Shown piece after piece: positions 32,787 through 42,490 of a stretch of DNA of 64,000 nt (positions are counted from its first letter, which is position 1; each line of letters begins with the position of its first letter). The notes under the pieces are model-generated. The model ran no database searches, was not told the DNA's origin, and was given only the letters and a program-made list of their open reading frames with translations. This stretch comes from Spirochaeta sp. UBA5339 (GTDB lineage: Bacteria; Spirochaetota; Spirochaetia; DSM-2461), in contig DHQL01000018.1 in the NCBI GenBank assembly GCA_002408085.1, positions 345,535-409,534 of the forward strand, given 5' to 3'. A program made the position numbers and the translations under genes.

Positions 32787-34715
32787 ATGAGTAACGACAG
32801 CGTTTGGAACAGCTGGGACGTCCGCAAATCATCGGACCTCTACGGCATTCCCGAGTGGGGTGCGGGGTACTACGGCATCAATGATGACGGTGAGCTCTGC
32901 ATTCAGACAAAGATTGGAAAGAACACCATCTCCATTCCCTTTAATGAGATTATCTCGGGCATCAACGACCGGGGTATGGACCTGCCGGTTCTCCTCCGGA
33001 TCGAGAACTTTCTGGACTCCCAGATCTCAAGGCTCAATGAGTCCTTCCGGAAGGCCATTAAGAGTCAGGACTATAAAAACGAATACAGGGGAATCTTCCC
33101 CATCAAAGTAAACCAGCAGGAGCAGGTGCTCCATGAGATCACCCGTTTCGGCGCCGCCTACCACCACGGTCTGGAGGCCGGAAGCAAGGCGGAGCTGATC
33201 GCCGCCCTGGCGGTAATGGAGGACAAGGAGTCCTGCCTGATCTGCAACGGCTACAAGGACGAGGAATTTATCGACCTGGCCCTCCAGTCTACCCGTATGG
33301 GATATAAGGTTTTCCTTGTACTGGAGATGCCCGGCGAGCTGGATCTGGTCTTAAAAAGAAGTGAAGCTCTTGGTGTGGAACCTCTGTTGGGAGTCCGGTT
33401 CAAGGTATCCGCCCGGGCCGGAGGCCACTGGAGCGAATCCGGCGGCGACCGCAGTCTCTTCGGCCTCTCCAGCACCCAGATTATTCAGGTGGTGGACCGC
33501 CTGAAGGAAGCGGGAAAGCTGGACTGTCTGAAGCTTCTCCACTTTCACCTTGGCTCCCAGATTCCCAATATCAGAGACATCCGACAGTCGGTACTGGAAG
33601 CGGCACGTCTCTACGGAGGCCTTGTGAGCGAGGGAGCGGCCATGGGCTACTTCGATATGGGCGGCGGTCTTGCCGTGGACTACGACGGTACCCAGACCAA
33701 CTACACCCACAGCCGTAACTACTCCATGGACGAGTACACCAACGACATTATCGATGTACTTCTCTCGGTGTTCAACGAGGAGGAGGTGCCCCACCCGGTA
33801 CTCCTCTCCGAGTCGGGCCGTGCCACGGTAGCCTACTACTCGGTCCTTCTGGTAAACGTGCTGGATGTGGCCAAGTTCGAGGCGGCCCCCATCCCCGAAA
33901 CCCTGCCCGAGGACTCACCCGAGCTGATTCAGAATATGCAGGGTATTCTAAAAGACATGACCCAGCGGAACCTGCAGGAGAGCTTCAACGACGCCGTCTT
34001 CTACCGGGACCAGATGCGCCAGCTCTTCCAGTACGGACAGGTGACCCTGCGGCAGCGCTCTCTCTGCGAGAACCTCTACCTGAGTGTGATCCAGAAGATA
34101 AGAGAGCAGATGGATCGGATGAAGAAGCTTCCCCCCGGGCTTGACCAGCTGGATGATAACCTGACGGACATCTACTACGCCAACTTCAGCCTCTTCCAGT
34201 CCCTGCCCGACGTCTGGGCCATCGACCAGATCTTCCCGGTAATGCCTCTGACCAGACTGAAGGAGGAGCCGAAACGCAGGGGTATAATCGCGGATATTAC
34301 CTGCGACTGCGACGGCCAGATCAACAACTTTATCAGCCGGAAGGATCTGGAGCGGAGTCTCCCCCTTCACGAACTGAAGGACGATGAAGAGTACTACCTC
34401 GGGTTCTTCCTGGTGGGAGCCTATCAGGAGACCCTGGGAGACCTGCACAACCTCTTCGGCGACACCAATGTGGTGAGCATCCGTATCCATGAGGACGGGA
34501 GCTTCGATATAACAAGAGAGCTTGAGGGCGATTCCATCGCCGATGTATTAAGCTATGTAGAGTACGATCCCAAGGTTCTGCTTGAGAAATTCCGGCAGAA
34601 GGCGGAGCGTGCCGTTAAAGACGGGCTGATCAGCCCCAAAGAGAGACAACAGATCGTAGGGGGCTTCGATACGGGCCTGAGAGGATATACCTATTACGAG
34701 AGGGAGAATTATTGA
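32787..34715 (+). CDS. speA: Biosynthetic arginine decarboxylase
   Basis: A 642-residue fold-type III PLP decarboxylase that converts L-arginine to agmatine. The PLP lysine is in GIFPIKVNQQ, with GLEAGSKAEL, HFHLGSQIPNIRD, and the C-terminal SESGRATVAYYSVLLVNVL and ADITCDCDGQI. Length matches E. coli SpeA. The ATG at 32787 follows GGAGG; the frame is open to 32724. First of four tightly joined genes, and its stop overlaps the next ATG by one base. Confidence 0.96.
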   Translation: MSNDSVWNSWDVRKSSDLYGIPEWGAGYYGINDDGELCIQTKIGKNTISIPFNEIISGINDRGMDLPVLLRIENFLDSQISRLNESFRKAIKSQDYKNEYRGIFPIKVNQQEQVLHEITRFGAAYHHGLEAGSKAELIAALAVMEDKESCLICNGYKDEEFIDLALQSTRMGYKVFLVLEMPGELDLVLKRSEALGVEPLLGVRFKVSARAGGHWSESGGDRSLFGLSSTQIIQVVDRLKEAGKLDCLKLLHFHLGSQIPNIRDIRQSVLEAARLYGGLVSEGAAMGYFDMGGGLAVDYDGTQTNYTHSRNYSMDEYTNDIIDVLLSVFNEEEVPHPVLLSESGRATVAYYSVLLVNVLDVAKFEAAPIPETLPEDSPELIQNMQGILKDMTQRNLQESFNDAVFYRDQMRQLFQYGQVTLRQRSLCENLYLSVIQKIREQMDRMKKLPPGLDQLDDNLTDIYYANFSLFQSLPDVWAIDQIFPVMPLTRLKEEPKRRGIIADITCDCDGQINNFISRKDLERSLPLHELKDDEEYYLGFFLVGAYQETLGDLHNLFGDTNVVSIRIHEDGSFDITRELEGDSIADVLSYVEYDPKVLLEKFRQKAERAVKDGLISPKERQQIVGGFDTGLRGYTYYERENY

Positions 34716-35893
34716 TGAGTAAAGTAGTGATCATCGGAGCCGGCGGTGTCGGTTCGGTAGTGGCCCAGAAGTGCGGTCAGCTGCCTGAAGTTTTTACAGA
34801 GATTGTTCTGGCCAGCCGGACAAAGAGCAAGTGCGACGCCATCGCAGAGCTGATCGGCCGTCCCGTTGTCACCGAGCAGGTGGACGCCGACAATGTTCCC
34901 GAGCTGACAGCATTGCTGAAAAAGCACAAACCCGATCTGGTGATCAATGTGGCCCTGCCCTACCAGGACCTTCATATTATGGACGCCTGTCTTGAGGCGG
35001 GAGTCAACTATCTCGACACAGCCAACTACGAGCCTCTGGACACGGCGAAGTTCGAGTACAAGTGGCAGTGGGAGTATCAGGAGCGCTTTAAGGAGAAGGG
35101 TCTGATGGCCCTGCTTGGAAGCGGATTCGATCCCGGTGTGACCAATGTCTTTACAGCCTACCTGAACAAGCACTACTTTGATGAGATTCAGGAGCTGAAT
35201 ATTATCGATGTAAACGGCGGCGATCACGGCCAGCCCTTCGCTACCAACTTCAACCCCGAGATCAATATCCGGGAGATCACCGCCGAGTGCCGCCACTGGG
35301 AGGACGGGAAGTTTGTCGAGACTCCCGCCATGAGCGAGAAGCAGTCCTTTACCTGTCCCGAAGAGGTGGGAACCTACAACATCTACCGGATGTATCACGA
35401 GGAGCTGGAGTCCCTGACCCTCCACTTCCCCACCCTGAAAAAGGCGCAGTTCTGGATGAGCTTCGGCGACTCCTACCTGAAGCACCTGGAGGTTCTTCAG
35501 AACGTCGGCATGACCAGAATCGATCCTGTACTGTTCGAAGGAAAGGAGATTGTCCCCATCCAGTTCCTGAAGGCCCTCCTTCCCGATCCCGGCAGCCTCG
35601 GTCCCCTGACAAAGGGAAATACCTGCATCGGCTGTGTGGTCAAGGGAATCAAGGACGGAAAGGAACTGACAAAATACGTCTACAATATCTGCAGCCATGA
35701 GGCCTCCTATGAAGAGGTGAAGAGCCAGGCCATCAGCTACACCACCGGTGTGCCCGCCATGATCGGTGCCAAGATGATGCTGGAAGGCAAGTGGGCCGGC
35801 AGCGGCGTCTTCAATATGGAACAGATGGACCCGGACCCCTTTATGGATGATCTCAACAAATACGGACTGCCATGGAAAGCCGTTACCCTTTAG
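34715..35893 (+). CDS. Carboxy(nor)spermidine synthase (saccharopine dehydrogenase family)
   Basis: A 392-residue NAD(P)H-dependent reductase. The Rossmann motif IIGAGGVGSVVAQKC is at residues 6-20, and LLGSGFDPGVTNVF and VNGGDHGQPFATNFNPEIN follow, as in carboxynorspermidine dehydrogenase (CASDH). It joins putrescine (or diaminopropane) to aspartate semialdehyde to give carboxyspermidine. The ATG at 34715 follows AGGGAGA. It overlaps speA by 1 base and nspC by 22. Confidence 0.93.
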   Translation: MSKVVIIGAGGVGSVVAQKCGQLPEVFTEIVLASRTKSKCDAIAELIGRPVVTEQVDADNVPELTALLKKHKPDLVINVALPYQDLHIMDACLEAGVNYLDTANYEPLDTAKFEYKWQWEYQERFKEKGLMALLGSGFDPGVTNVFTAYLNKHYFDEIQELNIIDVNGGDHGQPFATNFNPEINIREITAECRHWEDGKFVETPAMSEKQSFTCPEEVGTYNIYRMYHEELESLTLHFPTLKKAQFWMSFGDSYLKHLEVLQNVGMTRIDPVLFEGKEIVPIQFLKALLPDPGSLGPLTKGNTCIGCVVKGIKDGKELTKYVYNICSHEASYEEVKSQAISYTTGVPAMIGAKMMLEGKWAGSGVFNMEQMDPDPFMDDLNKYGLPWKAVTL

Positions 35894-37044
35894 GACTGGA
35901 CCTCACAGGTCTGGACAGCCCCTCCTTTGTGGTGGACGCGGCACTTCTTGAAAAGAACGCGGCTGTTATGAAGGAGGTGGGAGAGGCCTCGGGGGCACAG
36001 ATTCTGCTGGCCCTCAAGGGCTTTTCCATGTACTCCTCCTTTCCTCTCCTGAAGCCCTATCTTCAGGGAACCTGCGCCAGCGGCATCAATGAGGCTCGCC
36101 TGGGGAAGGAGGAGATGGGCCTGCAGGTTCACAGCTACAGCCCCGCCTACAGTGAGAAAACACTCAGGGCCATGCTGGAGATCTCGGATCACCTGATCTT
36201 CAACAGCCCCGGCCAGTGGGAGCGCTTTGCCGGGCTGCGCCGGGAATTTGCCGACAGGGTCTCCTTTGGACTGAGATTCAATCCCTCCCACTCGGAGACG
36301 GAAACTGCCATCTACGACCCCTCGGCCCCCAAGTCCCGCCTGGGCACCATTGCCGATGAGCTGCCAGAGGGCTTTCTGACGGAACAGGGTGTGGAGGGAC
36401 TCCATGTGCACAACCTCTGTGAAAAGGACTCCCCCTCCCTCCTTAGGACATGGGAGGCCGTGGAGAGGGTCTTTTCCGGCTCCCGCCGCGGGGAGCTTGA
36501 AGGTCTGAAGTGGATCAACCTGGGCGGCGGCCACCATATCACCCGCCCCGGCTATCAGAAGGATATTCTTATTGATCTGGTCCGGAGAATCCGAAAGGAC
36601 TACAAAGTGGAGGTCTATCTGGAGCCCGGCGAGGCCTGGGCCCTGAACGCCGGCTACCTGGTGGCCACGGTTCTGGATATCCACAAAAACAGGGGCAACC
36701 TGGCCATTCTGGACACATCGGCCAGCTGCCATATGCCCGATGTACTGGAGATGCCCTACCGGCCACATATTCTGGGCTCCGGCGAGGAGGGAGAGAAGGC
36801 CCATACCTACCGCCTGGGTGGAGTAACCTGTCTGGCGGGAGATGTGATCGGAGACTACAGCTTCGACGAGCCCCTTGAGGTGGGGGACCGTCTGGTCTTC
36901 ACGGACATGGCCATCTACTCCATGGTCAAGACAACAACATTCAACGGCGTGAATCTGCCGTCCATCTACCTCTCCGACTCCCGGACCGGTGAACACAAAC
37001 TGATCAGGCGTTTCGGCTATGAGGACTTCAGGAGCCGCCTGTGA
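35872..37044 (+). CDS. nspC: Carboxy(nor)spermidine decarboxylase
   Basis: A 390-residue fold-type III PLP decarboxylase. The PLP lysine is in ILLALKGFSMYS; FGLRFNPSHSE, VEGLHVHNLCEKD and INLGGGHHITRPGY bind the cofactor, and ETGE-like residues are replaced by LEPGEAWALNAG. The Cys in TSASCHMPDVLEMPYRP belongs to the partner-subunit active site. It releases CO2 from carboxyspermidine to give spermidine, the S-adenosylmethionine-independent route. The next gene overlaps by 4 bases. Confidence 0.95.
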   Translation: MESRYPLGLDLTGLDSPSFVVDAALLEKNAAVMKEVGEASGAQILLALKGFSMYSSFPLLKPYLQGTCASGINEARLGKEEMGLQVHSYSPAYSEKTLRAMLEISDHLIFNSPGQWERFAGLRREFADRVSFGLRFNPSHSETETAIYDPSAPKSRLGTIADELPEGFLTEQGVEGLHVHNLCEKDSPSLLRTWEAVERVFSGSRRGELEGLKWINLGGGHHITRPGYQKDILIDLVRRIRKDYKVEVYLEPGEAWALNAGYLVATVLDIHKNRGNLAILDTSASCHMPDVLEMPYRPHILGSGEEGEKAHTYRLGGVTCLAGDVIGDYSFDEPLEVGDRLVFTDMAIYSMVKTTTFNGVNLPSIYLSDSRTGEHKLIRRFGYEDFRSRL

Positions 37045-37907
37045 ACCACTTCCTTTCCTCAGAGATAGCAAACTATGAAAAAGAGAAGGCCCTCTTCCAC
37101 GTCATCCCCGCCCCCATGGAGATGAGCGTCAGCTATGGAAGCGGTACCGCCGAGGGTCCCCGGGCCCTGCTGGAGGCCTCCGACCAGCTGGAGATCTGGG
37201 ACGGCCGGAGCATTCCCTGCGATGAGGGGATCTGCACATTTCCTCCTGTCGAAGCCGGCGATGCTCCGGGCTTTATAGCAGCCATCAAAAACAGAGCGGC
37301 CGAGTCTCTGGCCCTGAATGGAATTCCTGTTCTGATCGGAGGAGAGCACAGCGTCACCCTCGGCGCCGCACAGGCGGTGTTTGAGAAGTACGGAAAAAAC
37401 GTGGGTCTGATTCATATCGACGCCCACGCCGACCTGAGGCATAACTATGAGGGAAATCCCTACAGCCACGCCTCGGTAATCCGCAAGGTCCATGAGCTGA
37501 CCGGCTGGCCCACGGTGCAGATCGGCATCCGTGCGTACTGCGAAGAGGAGCATGATTATCAGATTGAACAGGAAATCCGCTGCATCACCGGAGCCGAGGC
37601 GGCCCGGAAGGATCTGCAGCACCTTGATCTGCCCGCCGGATTTCCGGAGAAGATCTATCTCAGCTTCGATGCCGACGGCCTGGACAGCTCCATCATGCCC
37701 GCCACGGGAACCCCGGTGCCAGGAGGCCTTGGCTGGTATCAGACCATGAATATTATTGAGTCAGTGGCATCCCGCCGCTCCATCATAGGATTCGACTTTG
37801 TGGAGCTGGCACCGGAACCCCATCTGAGGTTCTGCGATTTCACCGCCGCCCAGGCTGTGTACAATATTATGGGGATGATTCAGAGGGCCCGTCGCCGGAC
37901 AGACTGA
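37041..37907 (+). CDS. speB: Agmatinase
   Basis: A 288-residue ureohydrolase that cleaves agmatine to putrescine and urea with a di-manganese centre. The metal ligands lie in GGEHSVTLG, HIDAHADLR and SFDADGLDSS; the His of the last usual DxD is in the expected fold position, and the GTPVPGG loop is intact. GTG start at 37041, overlapping nspC (GTGA). It completes the arginine, agmatine, putrescine, spermidine pathway within one operon. Confidence 0.95.
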   Translation: MNHFLSSEIANYEKEKALFHVIPAPMEMSVSYGSGTAEGPRALLEASDQLEIWDGRSIPCDEGICTFPPVEAGDAPGFIAAIKNRAAESLALNGIPVLIGGEHSVTLGAAQAVFEKYGKNVGLIHIDAHADLRHNYEGNPYSHASVIRKVHELTGWPTVQIGIRAYCEEEHDYQIEQEIRCITGAEAARKDLQHLDLPAGFPEKIYLSFDADGLDSSIMPATGTPVPGGLGWYQTMNIIESVASRRSIIGFDFVELAPEPHLRFCDFTAAQAVYNIMGMIQRARRRTD

Positions 37908-37983
37908 AGGGCCCCGGATTAGTCACTGAAGATCTCCGAACCGCCCCCGGAAGGCTTGATCTATTAGCCGATACTAACATAGT

Positions 37984-38916
37984 ATGCCTTCAATGGAACT
38001 CAGGCAGCTGGAATACTTCCTGGCGGTGGCCGAAACGGGAAGTTTCAACAAATCATCCAAGATTCTCTATACCACTCAGCCCAATGTAAGCAAGGTAATC
38101 AAAGTTCTGGAAGCCGATCTGGGAGTTTCCCTCTTTGAACGGAACAGCAAGGGAGTGGTTCTCACCCCCACCGGTGAGAAGATGTACGACTATGCCCGGA
38201 ACATTCTGCAGAATGCAAATGCCATTCAGAAGATTGCCCGCCTTGGAGCCGCCGAAAAGTTCAGCATATCATCCTTTCCCAGCATGATGGTAGCAGGAGT
38301 TTTCCGCCGATTCTATCTGGAACGGATCGACAGCAACCGGACTCAGGCGGAGTTTCTTGAGGGGACCGCTGAAACAATCATGGATAATGTAAGCTGCGGG
38401 AAATCCCAGATCGGTATTCTTTACTACAACCATAACAGGGATGCCATTTTTCACCATATACTGGGCCATAAGAATCTTGAATTCCACCTCCTTGAAAGGT
38501 GCAGGCTCTGTCTCTATGTGGGAAAGAGCAGTCCCTTGTACGGTGCCGACAGGATCACACAGTCTCAACTGCAGTCTATCAAATATATCCAGCTCCCCAA
38601 GGACTTCTTTTCGGTGGACCATGATCTGAACATGGTCAGTGTGGGACAGATTCAAATGAACAATCTCTTCCATGCAGTTACCACAAACAGCGACAATCTC
38701 CTTGCAGACTTCCTGAAAACCACAGATACCGCCTATCTGGGCCTCTACCTGATAAACGACAATTACCGTATTCCCGACCTTTCGGTTGTGGAGGTCGAGG
38801 GATTTGAAAGGGACCTCAGCCTGGGTTATGTAAAGAAAAAGGATCACTCCCTCCCCGGGGAGACGGAAGTTTTCATCTCCTATGTGCAAACAATGATAAA
38901 AAACAGCAGGAAATAG
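37984..38916 (+). CDS. LysR-family transcriptional regulator
   Basis: A 310-residue LysR regulator. Residues 4-62 are the winged helix (MELRQLEYFLAVAETGSFNKSS, then VSKVIKVLEADLGVSLFER), followed by a substrate-binding domain. The ATG at 37984 or the one at 37993 could be the start; neither has a clear ribosome site. It lies between the polyamine and nickel operons, same strand. A perfect 7-3-7 inverted repeat with the T-N11-A LysR pattern starts 9 bases after its stop, upstream of nikA, so nickel-import control is the likeliest role. Confidence 0.9.
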   Translation: MPSMELRQLEYFLAVAETGSFNKSSKILYTTQPNVSKVIKVLEADLGVSLFERNSKGVVLTPTGEKMYDYARNILQNANAIQKIARLGAAEKFSISSFPSMMVAGVFRRFYLERIDSNRTQAEFLEGTAETIMDNVSCGKSQIGILYYNHNRDAIFHHILGHKNLEFHLLERCRLCLYVGKSSPLYGADRITQSQLQSIKYIQLPKDFFSVDHDLNMVSVGQIQMNNLFHAVTTNSDNLLADFLKTTDTAYLGLYLINDNYRIPDLSVVEVEGFERDLSLGYVKKKDHSLPGETEVFISYVQTMIKNSRK

Positions 38917-38924
38917 TCTCCTGC

Positions 38925-38941
38925 TATAACAGTCTGTTATA
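38925..38941. promoter_or_regulatory. LysR-type box upstream of nikA
   Basis: TATAACA (38925-38931), GTC, TGTTATA (38935-38941): a perfect 7-3-7 inverted repeat containing the T-N11-A core of LysR sites. Another half-site TGTTA is at 38985-38989 and the palindrome TGTTAACA at 39000-39007, followed by a GTTAA that completes TTAAC-N4-GTTAA. The nikA ATG is at 39051. Confidence 0.6.
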
Positions 38942-39050
38942 ACGGCCCTATCATAAACTCACAGTTCCTCAATAAAACTAATTGTGTTAGACTCGCCTAT
39001 GTTAACAAGGGTTAATTCAATCCTGTTGCAGAACACAGAAGGAAACATAA

Positions 39051-40619
39051 ATGAAAATATTTACTGCCCTGACCCTGGCGGCCCTGATTTTTACAGGCTG
39101 CTCCAGTGAAAGCGGCTCTGAAACATCAGAGCCCAGAACCAATGACAGACTAACCTTTGTCAACTACCGGGACATCCGGGACCTCAATCCCCATCTCTAT
39201 GCGGGTGAAATGTACGCCCAGGAGATTCTCTTTGAACGCCTGGTCGTCCTGACAGCCGACGGCTATGCCCCCAGTCTGGCGGAAAGCTGGGAAATTTCAG
39301 AGGACGGTCTGGTCTACACCTTTAAAATAAGAGAGGGAGTCACCTTCCACGACGGTGAAAAACTCGATGCCTTTGCGGTTGAGAAGAACTTTGACGCCCT
39401 TATAGAAAACAAGGCCCGCCACACCTGGTTGGAGATGATGAGACTCCTGGTCAGCGCCGAAGCCCTGGATGAGAACACCTTTCAGATTACCATGGAAGCT
39501 CCCTACTACCCCATGCTCACCGAGCTGGCTGTAACCCGACCCTTCGCCATTATGTCCCCTGCCGCCATGAAAGACGGCTCCACAAAGGACGGAGTGGAAG
39601 CGTATATCGGAACCGGTCCCTACAAGCTGGACAGTTATGTAACCGACGAGTATGCCATTTTTACGGCATACGAAGATTACTGGGGCGGTGCACCTGCCAT
39701 AAAAGAGATCTATGTAAAGGTAATCCCCGACAACCAGACCAGGATTCTGGCCCTGGAGAATGGAGAGATCGATCTGATCTACGGTAAGAACATGCTCGAT
39801 GCCGATGCCATCAACAAGTACAGCAGCAGCGACCGTTTTGAGGTAGCCCTGTCGGAGCCCACTTCCACCCGTCACATCCTGCTGAACACACAGAATGAAA
39901 TCCTTCAGGACATCAATGTCAGAATGGCCATCCAGCATGCCACAAATAAAGAGGCCATCTCCCAGGGTATCTTCTACGGTCTGGAAAAGCCCGCGGATGC
40001 CCTCTACTCCCCCACCGTCCCCTACTGCAACGTCCCTCTGACGGCCTATGACTTCAATATGGACAAAGCAGAGGAGTATCTGGAAGCGGGAGGCTGGATT
40101 CTGGAGGGAGATACCAGAGTCAAGGAAGGCAGGGCCCTGGAGCTGACACTGCGCTACAACAGCGACAGCGTTACCGAAAAGTCCATCGCCGAATACCTTC
40201 AGTCCGAATACAGGAAAATAGGCATCTCCTTAAGCATTCTTGGGGAGGAGGAGCAGTCCTACAGGGACAATATGAAGTCCGGAGCCTTCGATCTGGTCTT
40301 CAACATCTCCTGGGGAATGCCCTATGACCCCCAGTCCTCTCTGGCAGCCATGCTGGAACGGGTCTACGGAGACTATGAGGCTCAGCTGGGTATCGAAGCA
40401 AAGCCCGAAATTGACAAAGCGATTCACCATATCCTGACCAGTGTGGATGAAGCAGAAAGACAGGAACTCTACAACTTTGTATTAAGAGAGCTTCACTACA
40501 GCGCCTGCTACCTCCCCCTCACCTATGAGAGCAACAAGGCCCTCTATGTCAAGGAGCTGAAGAACGTTGGATTCACACAGTCCCAGTATGAAGTCCCTTT
40601 CGAGAAGATGAACTTCTAA
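39051..40619 (+). CDS. nikA: Nickel ABC transporter substrate-binding lipoprotein
   Basis: A 522-residue SBP_bac_5 family lipoprotein; the lipobox is LIFTGC at residues 12-17. It matches E. coli NikA along its length, for example DLNPHLYAGEMYAQEILFE, SWEISEDGLVYTFKIREGV, ARHTWLEMMRLL, APYYPMLTELAVTRPF, IGTGPYKL and GEIDLIYG. It should bind a nickel chelate in the periplasm and deliver it to NikBC. AAGGAAA precedes the ATG. It is separated from nikB by a 106-bp region with hairpins. Confidence 0.94.
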   Translation: MKIFTALTLAALIFTGCSSESGSETSEPRTNDRLTFVNYRDIRDLNPHLYAGEMYAQEILFERLVVLTADGYAPSLAESWEISEDGLVYTFKIREGVTFHDGEKLDAFAVEKNFDALIENKARHTWLEMMRLLVSAEALDENTFQITMEAPYYPMLTELAVTRPFAIMSPAAMKDGSTKDGVEAYIGTGPYKLDSYVTDEYAIFTAYEDYWGGAPAIKEIYVKVIPDNQTRILALENGEIDLIYGKNMLDADAINKYSSSDRFEVALSEPTSTRHILLNTQNEILQDINVRMAIQHATNKEAISQGIFYGLEKPADALYSPTVPYCNVPLTAYDFNMDKAEEYLEAGGWILEGDTRVKEGRALELTLRYNSDSVTEKSIAEYLQSEYRKIGISLSILGEEEQSYRDNMKSGAFDLVFNISWGMPYDPQSSLAAMLERVYGDYEAQLGIEAKPEIDKAIHHILTSVDEAERQELYNFVLRELHYSACYLPLTYESNKALYVKELKNVGFTQSQYEVPFEKMNF

Positions 40620-40711
40620 GGGATCGGTTAAGAGCAGACGGAGAGTCCCGGAAGGGGTTCTCCGTTTTCGGCGTTTACAGCCCTACAAAGGAGAACCGGG
40701 TCTCCGATCCC
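40620..40711 (+). other. Structured nikA-nikB intergenic region
   Basis: ACGGAGA (40638-40644) and TCTCCGT (40659-40665) form a hairpin with an inner CCC/GGG extension, followed by TTTT, so it looks like a partial terminator. GGGATCGG (40620-40627) and CCGATCCC (40704-40711) form a perfect long-range 8-bp stem enclosing it. Expected effect: more NikA than NikBCDE. Confidence 0.5.
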
Positions 40712-40725
40712 GGCCGAGTGAAAAA

Positions 40726-41664
40726 ATGAAGTACTATATTATCAAGAGAGTGATGGCCACATTCCCCCTTCTTCTGGGCATCTCTTTTCTCTGTTTTATA
40801 TTTATCAACCTCATCCCCTCAGACCCGGCGGAGGTGGCCCTGCGCCTGAGTCAGGTGCCCATTGTGACAGATGAGCTTCTGGCCCAGGTCAGAGCGGATA
40901 TGGGACTGGATAAACCATTTCTGATGCGTTACCTGCACTGGCTGGGGGACACTGTGAGACTGGACTTTGGCCACAGCTATACCAATCCCTCAAGGACGGT
41001 GCTGGGAGAACTGGCCCGGAGCCTGCCCAACACCCTGATTCTGGCCTCCCTCTCTCTCGTTCTGGTTATTGCCCTGAGCATTCCCATCGGGTTTCTCTCG
41101 GCGGTCTACAAGGACAGCCTCTTCGACCGGATTATGCGGGGATTCGTCTTTATGACCACAGCCATGCCCTCCTACTGGATCGGCCTGATCTTTATGTGGT
41201 TCTTCGCCATCAAGCTGCGGCTCTTTCCCATCAGCGGCAACACAAGCCTGAGCCACTTTCTCCTCCCTGCCTTTACGGTGGCCCTCTCCTATATATCCAT
41301 CTACATCAGGCTGATCAGGAACAATATGCTCCTCAATATGGGGCAGGACTATGTTCTCTATGCACAGGTAAGGGGTCTGAAGGACGGAATGATCCTGACA
41401 AGACATGTACTGAAGAACTCCCTCCAGTCCTGCATAACCGCCATCGGCATGAGTATTCCCCAGCTGATTTCGGGAACCATCGTGGTGGAGAATCTTTTTG
41501 CAATCAACGGCCTGGGGCGGCTCTGTATCGCCTCCATCTTCAACCGCGACTATCCGGTAATCCAGGCCTATGTCCTCTTTATGGGAGTTCTCTTCATCCT
41601 CTTCAATCTTGTTTTCGATATCATCCAGATGGCGGCGGACCCCCGACTGCGGAAGGAGTCCTGA
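40726..41664 (+). CDS. nikB: Nickel ABC transporter permease
   Basis: A 312-residue inner-membrane permease of the DppB/NikB type with about six membrane segments and a coupling loop near LNMGQDYVLYAQVRGLKDGMI (the EAA region). It forms the channel with NikC. An AAAGGAG lies 33 bases upstream, too far from the ATG, and only GAGTG is near, so translation may be weak or depend on leader folding. It stops 1 base before the nikC start. Confidence 0.94.
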   Translation: MKYYIIKRVMATFPLLLGISFLCFIFINLIPSDPAEVALRLSQVPIVTDELLAQVRADMGLDKPFLMRYLHWLGDTVRLDFGHSYTNPSRTVLGELARSLPNTLILASLSLVLVIALSIPIGFLSAVYKDSLFDRIMRGFVFMTTAMPSYWIGLIFMWFFAIKLRLFPISGNTSLSHFLLPAFTVALSYISIYIRLIRNNMLLNMGQDYVLYAQVRGLKDGMILTRHVLKNSLQSCITAIGMSIPQLISGTIVVENLFAINGLGRLCIASIFNRDYPVIQAYVLFMGVLFILFNLVFDIIQMAADPRLRKES

Positions 41665-41665
41665 A

Positions 41666-42490
41666 GTGATTAAACAGTTTTTCCAGAGCAGGCTCTCCAT
41701 CGCCTGTCTTGTGATCATCCTGCTCTTTACTCTTGCGGGAATTTTTGCCCCCTATATTGCCCCCAATGATCCCTATGAGACGGATCTGATGAACAAGTTT
41801 TCCTCCTACACCCGGGAACATCCTCTTGGTACAGACCAGCTGGGACGCTGCGTCTTAAGCCGGCTGATCCACGGGATAAGACCGACCCTCTTCCTCTCCC
41901 TTCTGGCCATGGCGGGAACCATCACTCTGGGTCTTGTGATGGGAATTCTTGCGGGATACTTCCGGGGATGGGTGGACGAGGTGATTATGAGGGTTGTCGA
42001 TGTAATGCTCTCCTTCCCCTCCCAGATTATGATCCTTGCAGTGGTGGCCCTTCTGGGGATCGATATCCGCAATGTGATCCTGGCCAACATCTTCGTAAAG
42101 TGGGCCTGGTACGCCCGGATGATCCGGACCACGGTGATCCAGTACACAGGAAAGAATTTTGTCCTCTTTTCAAAGAGTATCGGTTCCGGTTCCCCCTACA
42201 TACTGACTCGTCACCTTCTGCCCTGTATCGCCTCAGAGCTGGTTGTTCTGGCCACCCTGGATACGGGATGGACCATCCTGAACATCTCCACCCTCTCCTT
42301 TCTGGGACTGGGGGTTCAGGCCCCCACCCCCGAGTGGGGTGCCATGCTTAACGAGGCCAAGAATGTGGTAACAAGCAATCCCGGCCAGATGGTGGCGCCG
42401 GGTGTGGCCATTGTGATCCTGATCGCCGCCTTTAATATGCTGGGGGACTGTATGCGGGACGCCATGGACCCCAGGGAGGTGAGAAATTGA
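41666..42490 (+). CDS. nikC: Nickel ABC transporter permease
   Basis: A 274-residue DppC/NikC-type permease with an N-terminal OppC_N segment, the family block EHPLGTDQLGRCVLSRLIHG (near 46-65) and about six membrane segments. The GTG at 41666 follows GGAGTCC; the frame is open to 41570, but that part lies inside nikB. It partners NikB. The stop overlaps nikD by 4 bases. Confidence 0.93.
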   Translation: MIKQFFQSRLSIACLVIILLFTLAGIFAPYIAPNDPYETDLMNKFSSYTREHPLGTDQLGRCVLSRLIHGIRPTLFLSLLAMAGTITLGLVMGILAGYFRGWVDEVIMRVVDVMLSFPSQIMILAVVALLGIDIRNVILANIFVKWAWYARMIRTTVIQYTGKNFVLFSKSIGSGSPYILTRHLLPCIASELVVLATLDTGWTILNISTLSFLGLGVQAPTPEWGAMLNEAKNVVTSNPGQMVAPGVAIVILIAAFNMLGDCMRDAMDPREVRN

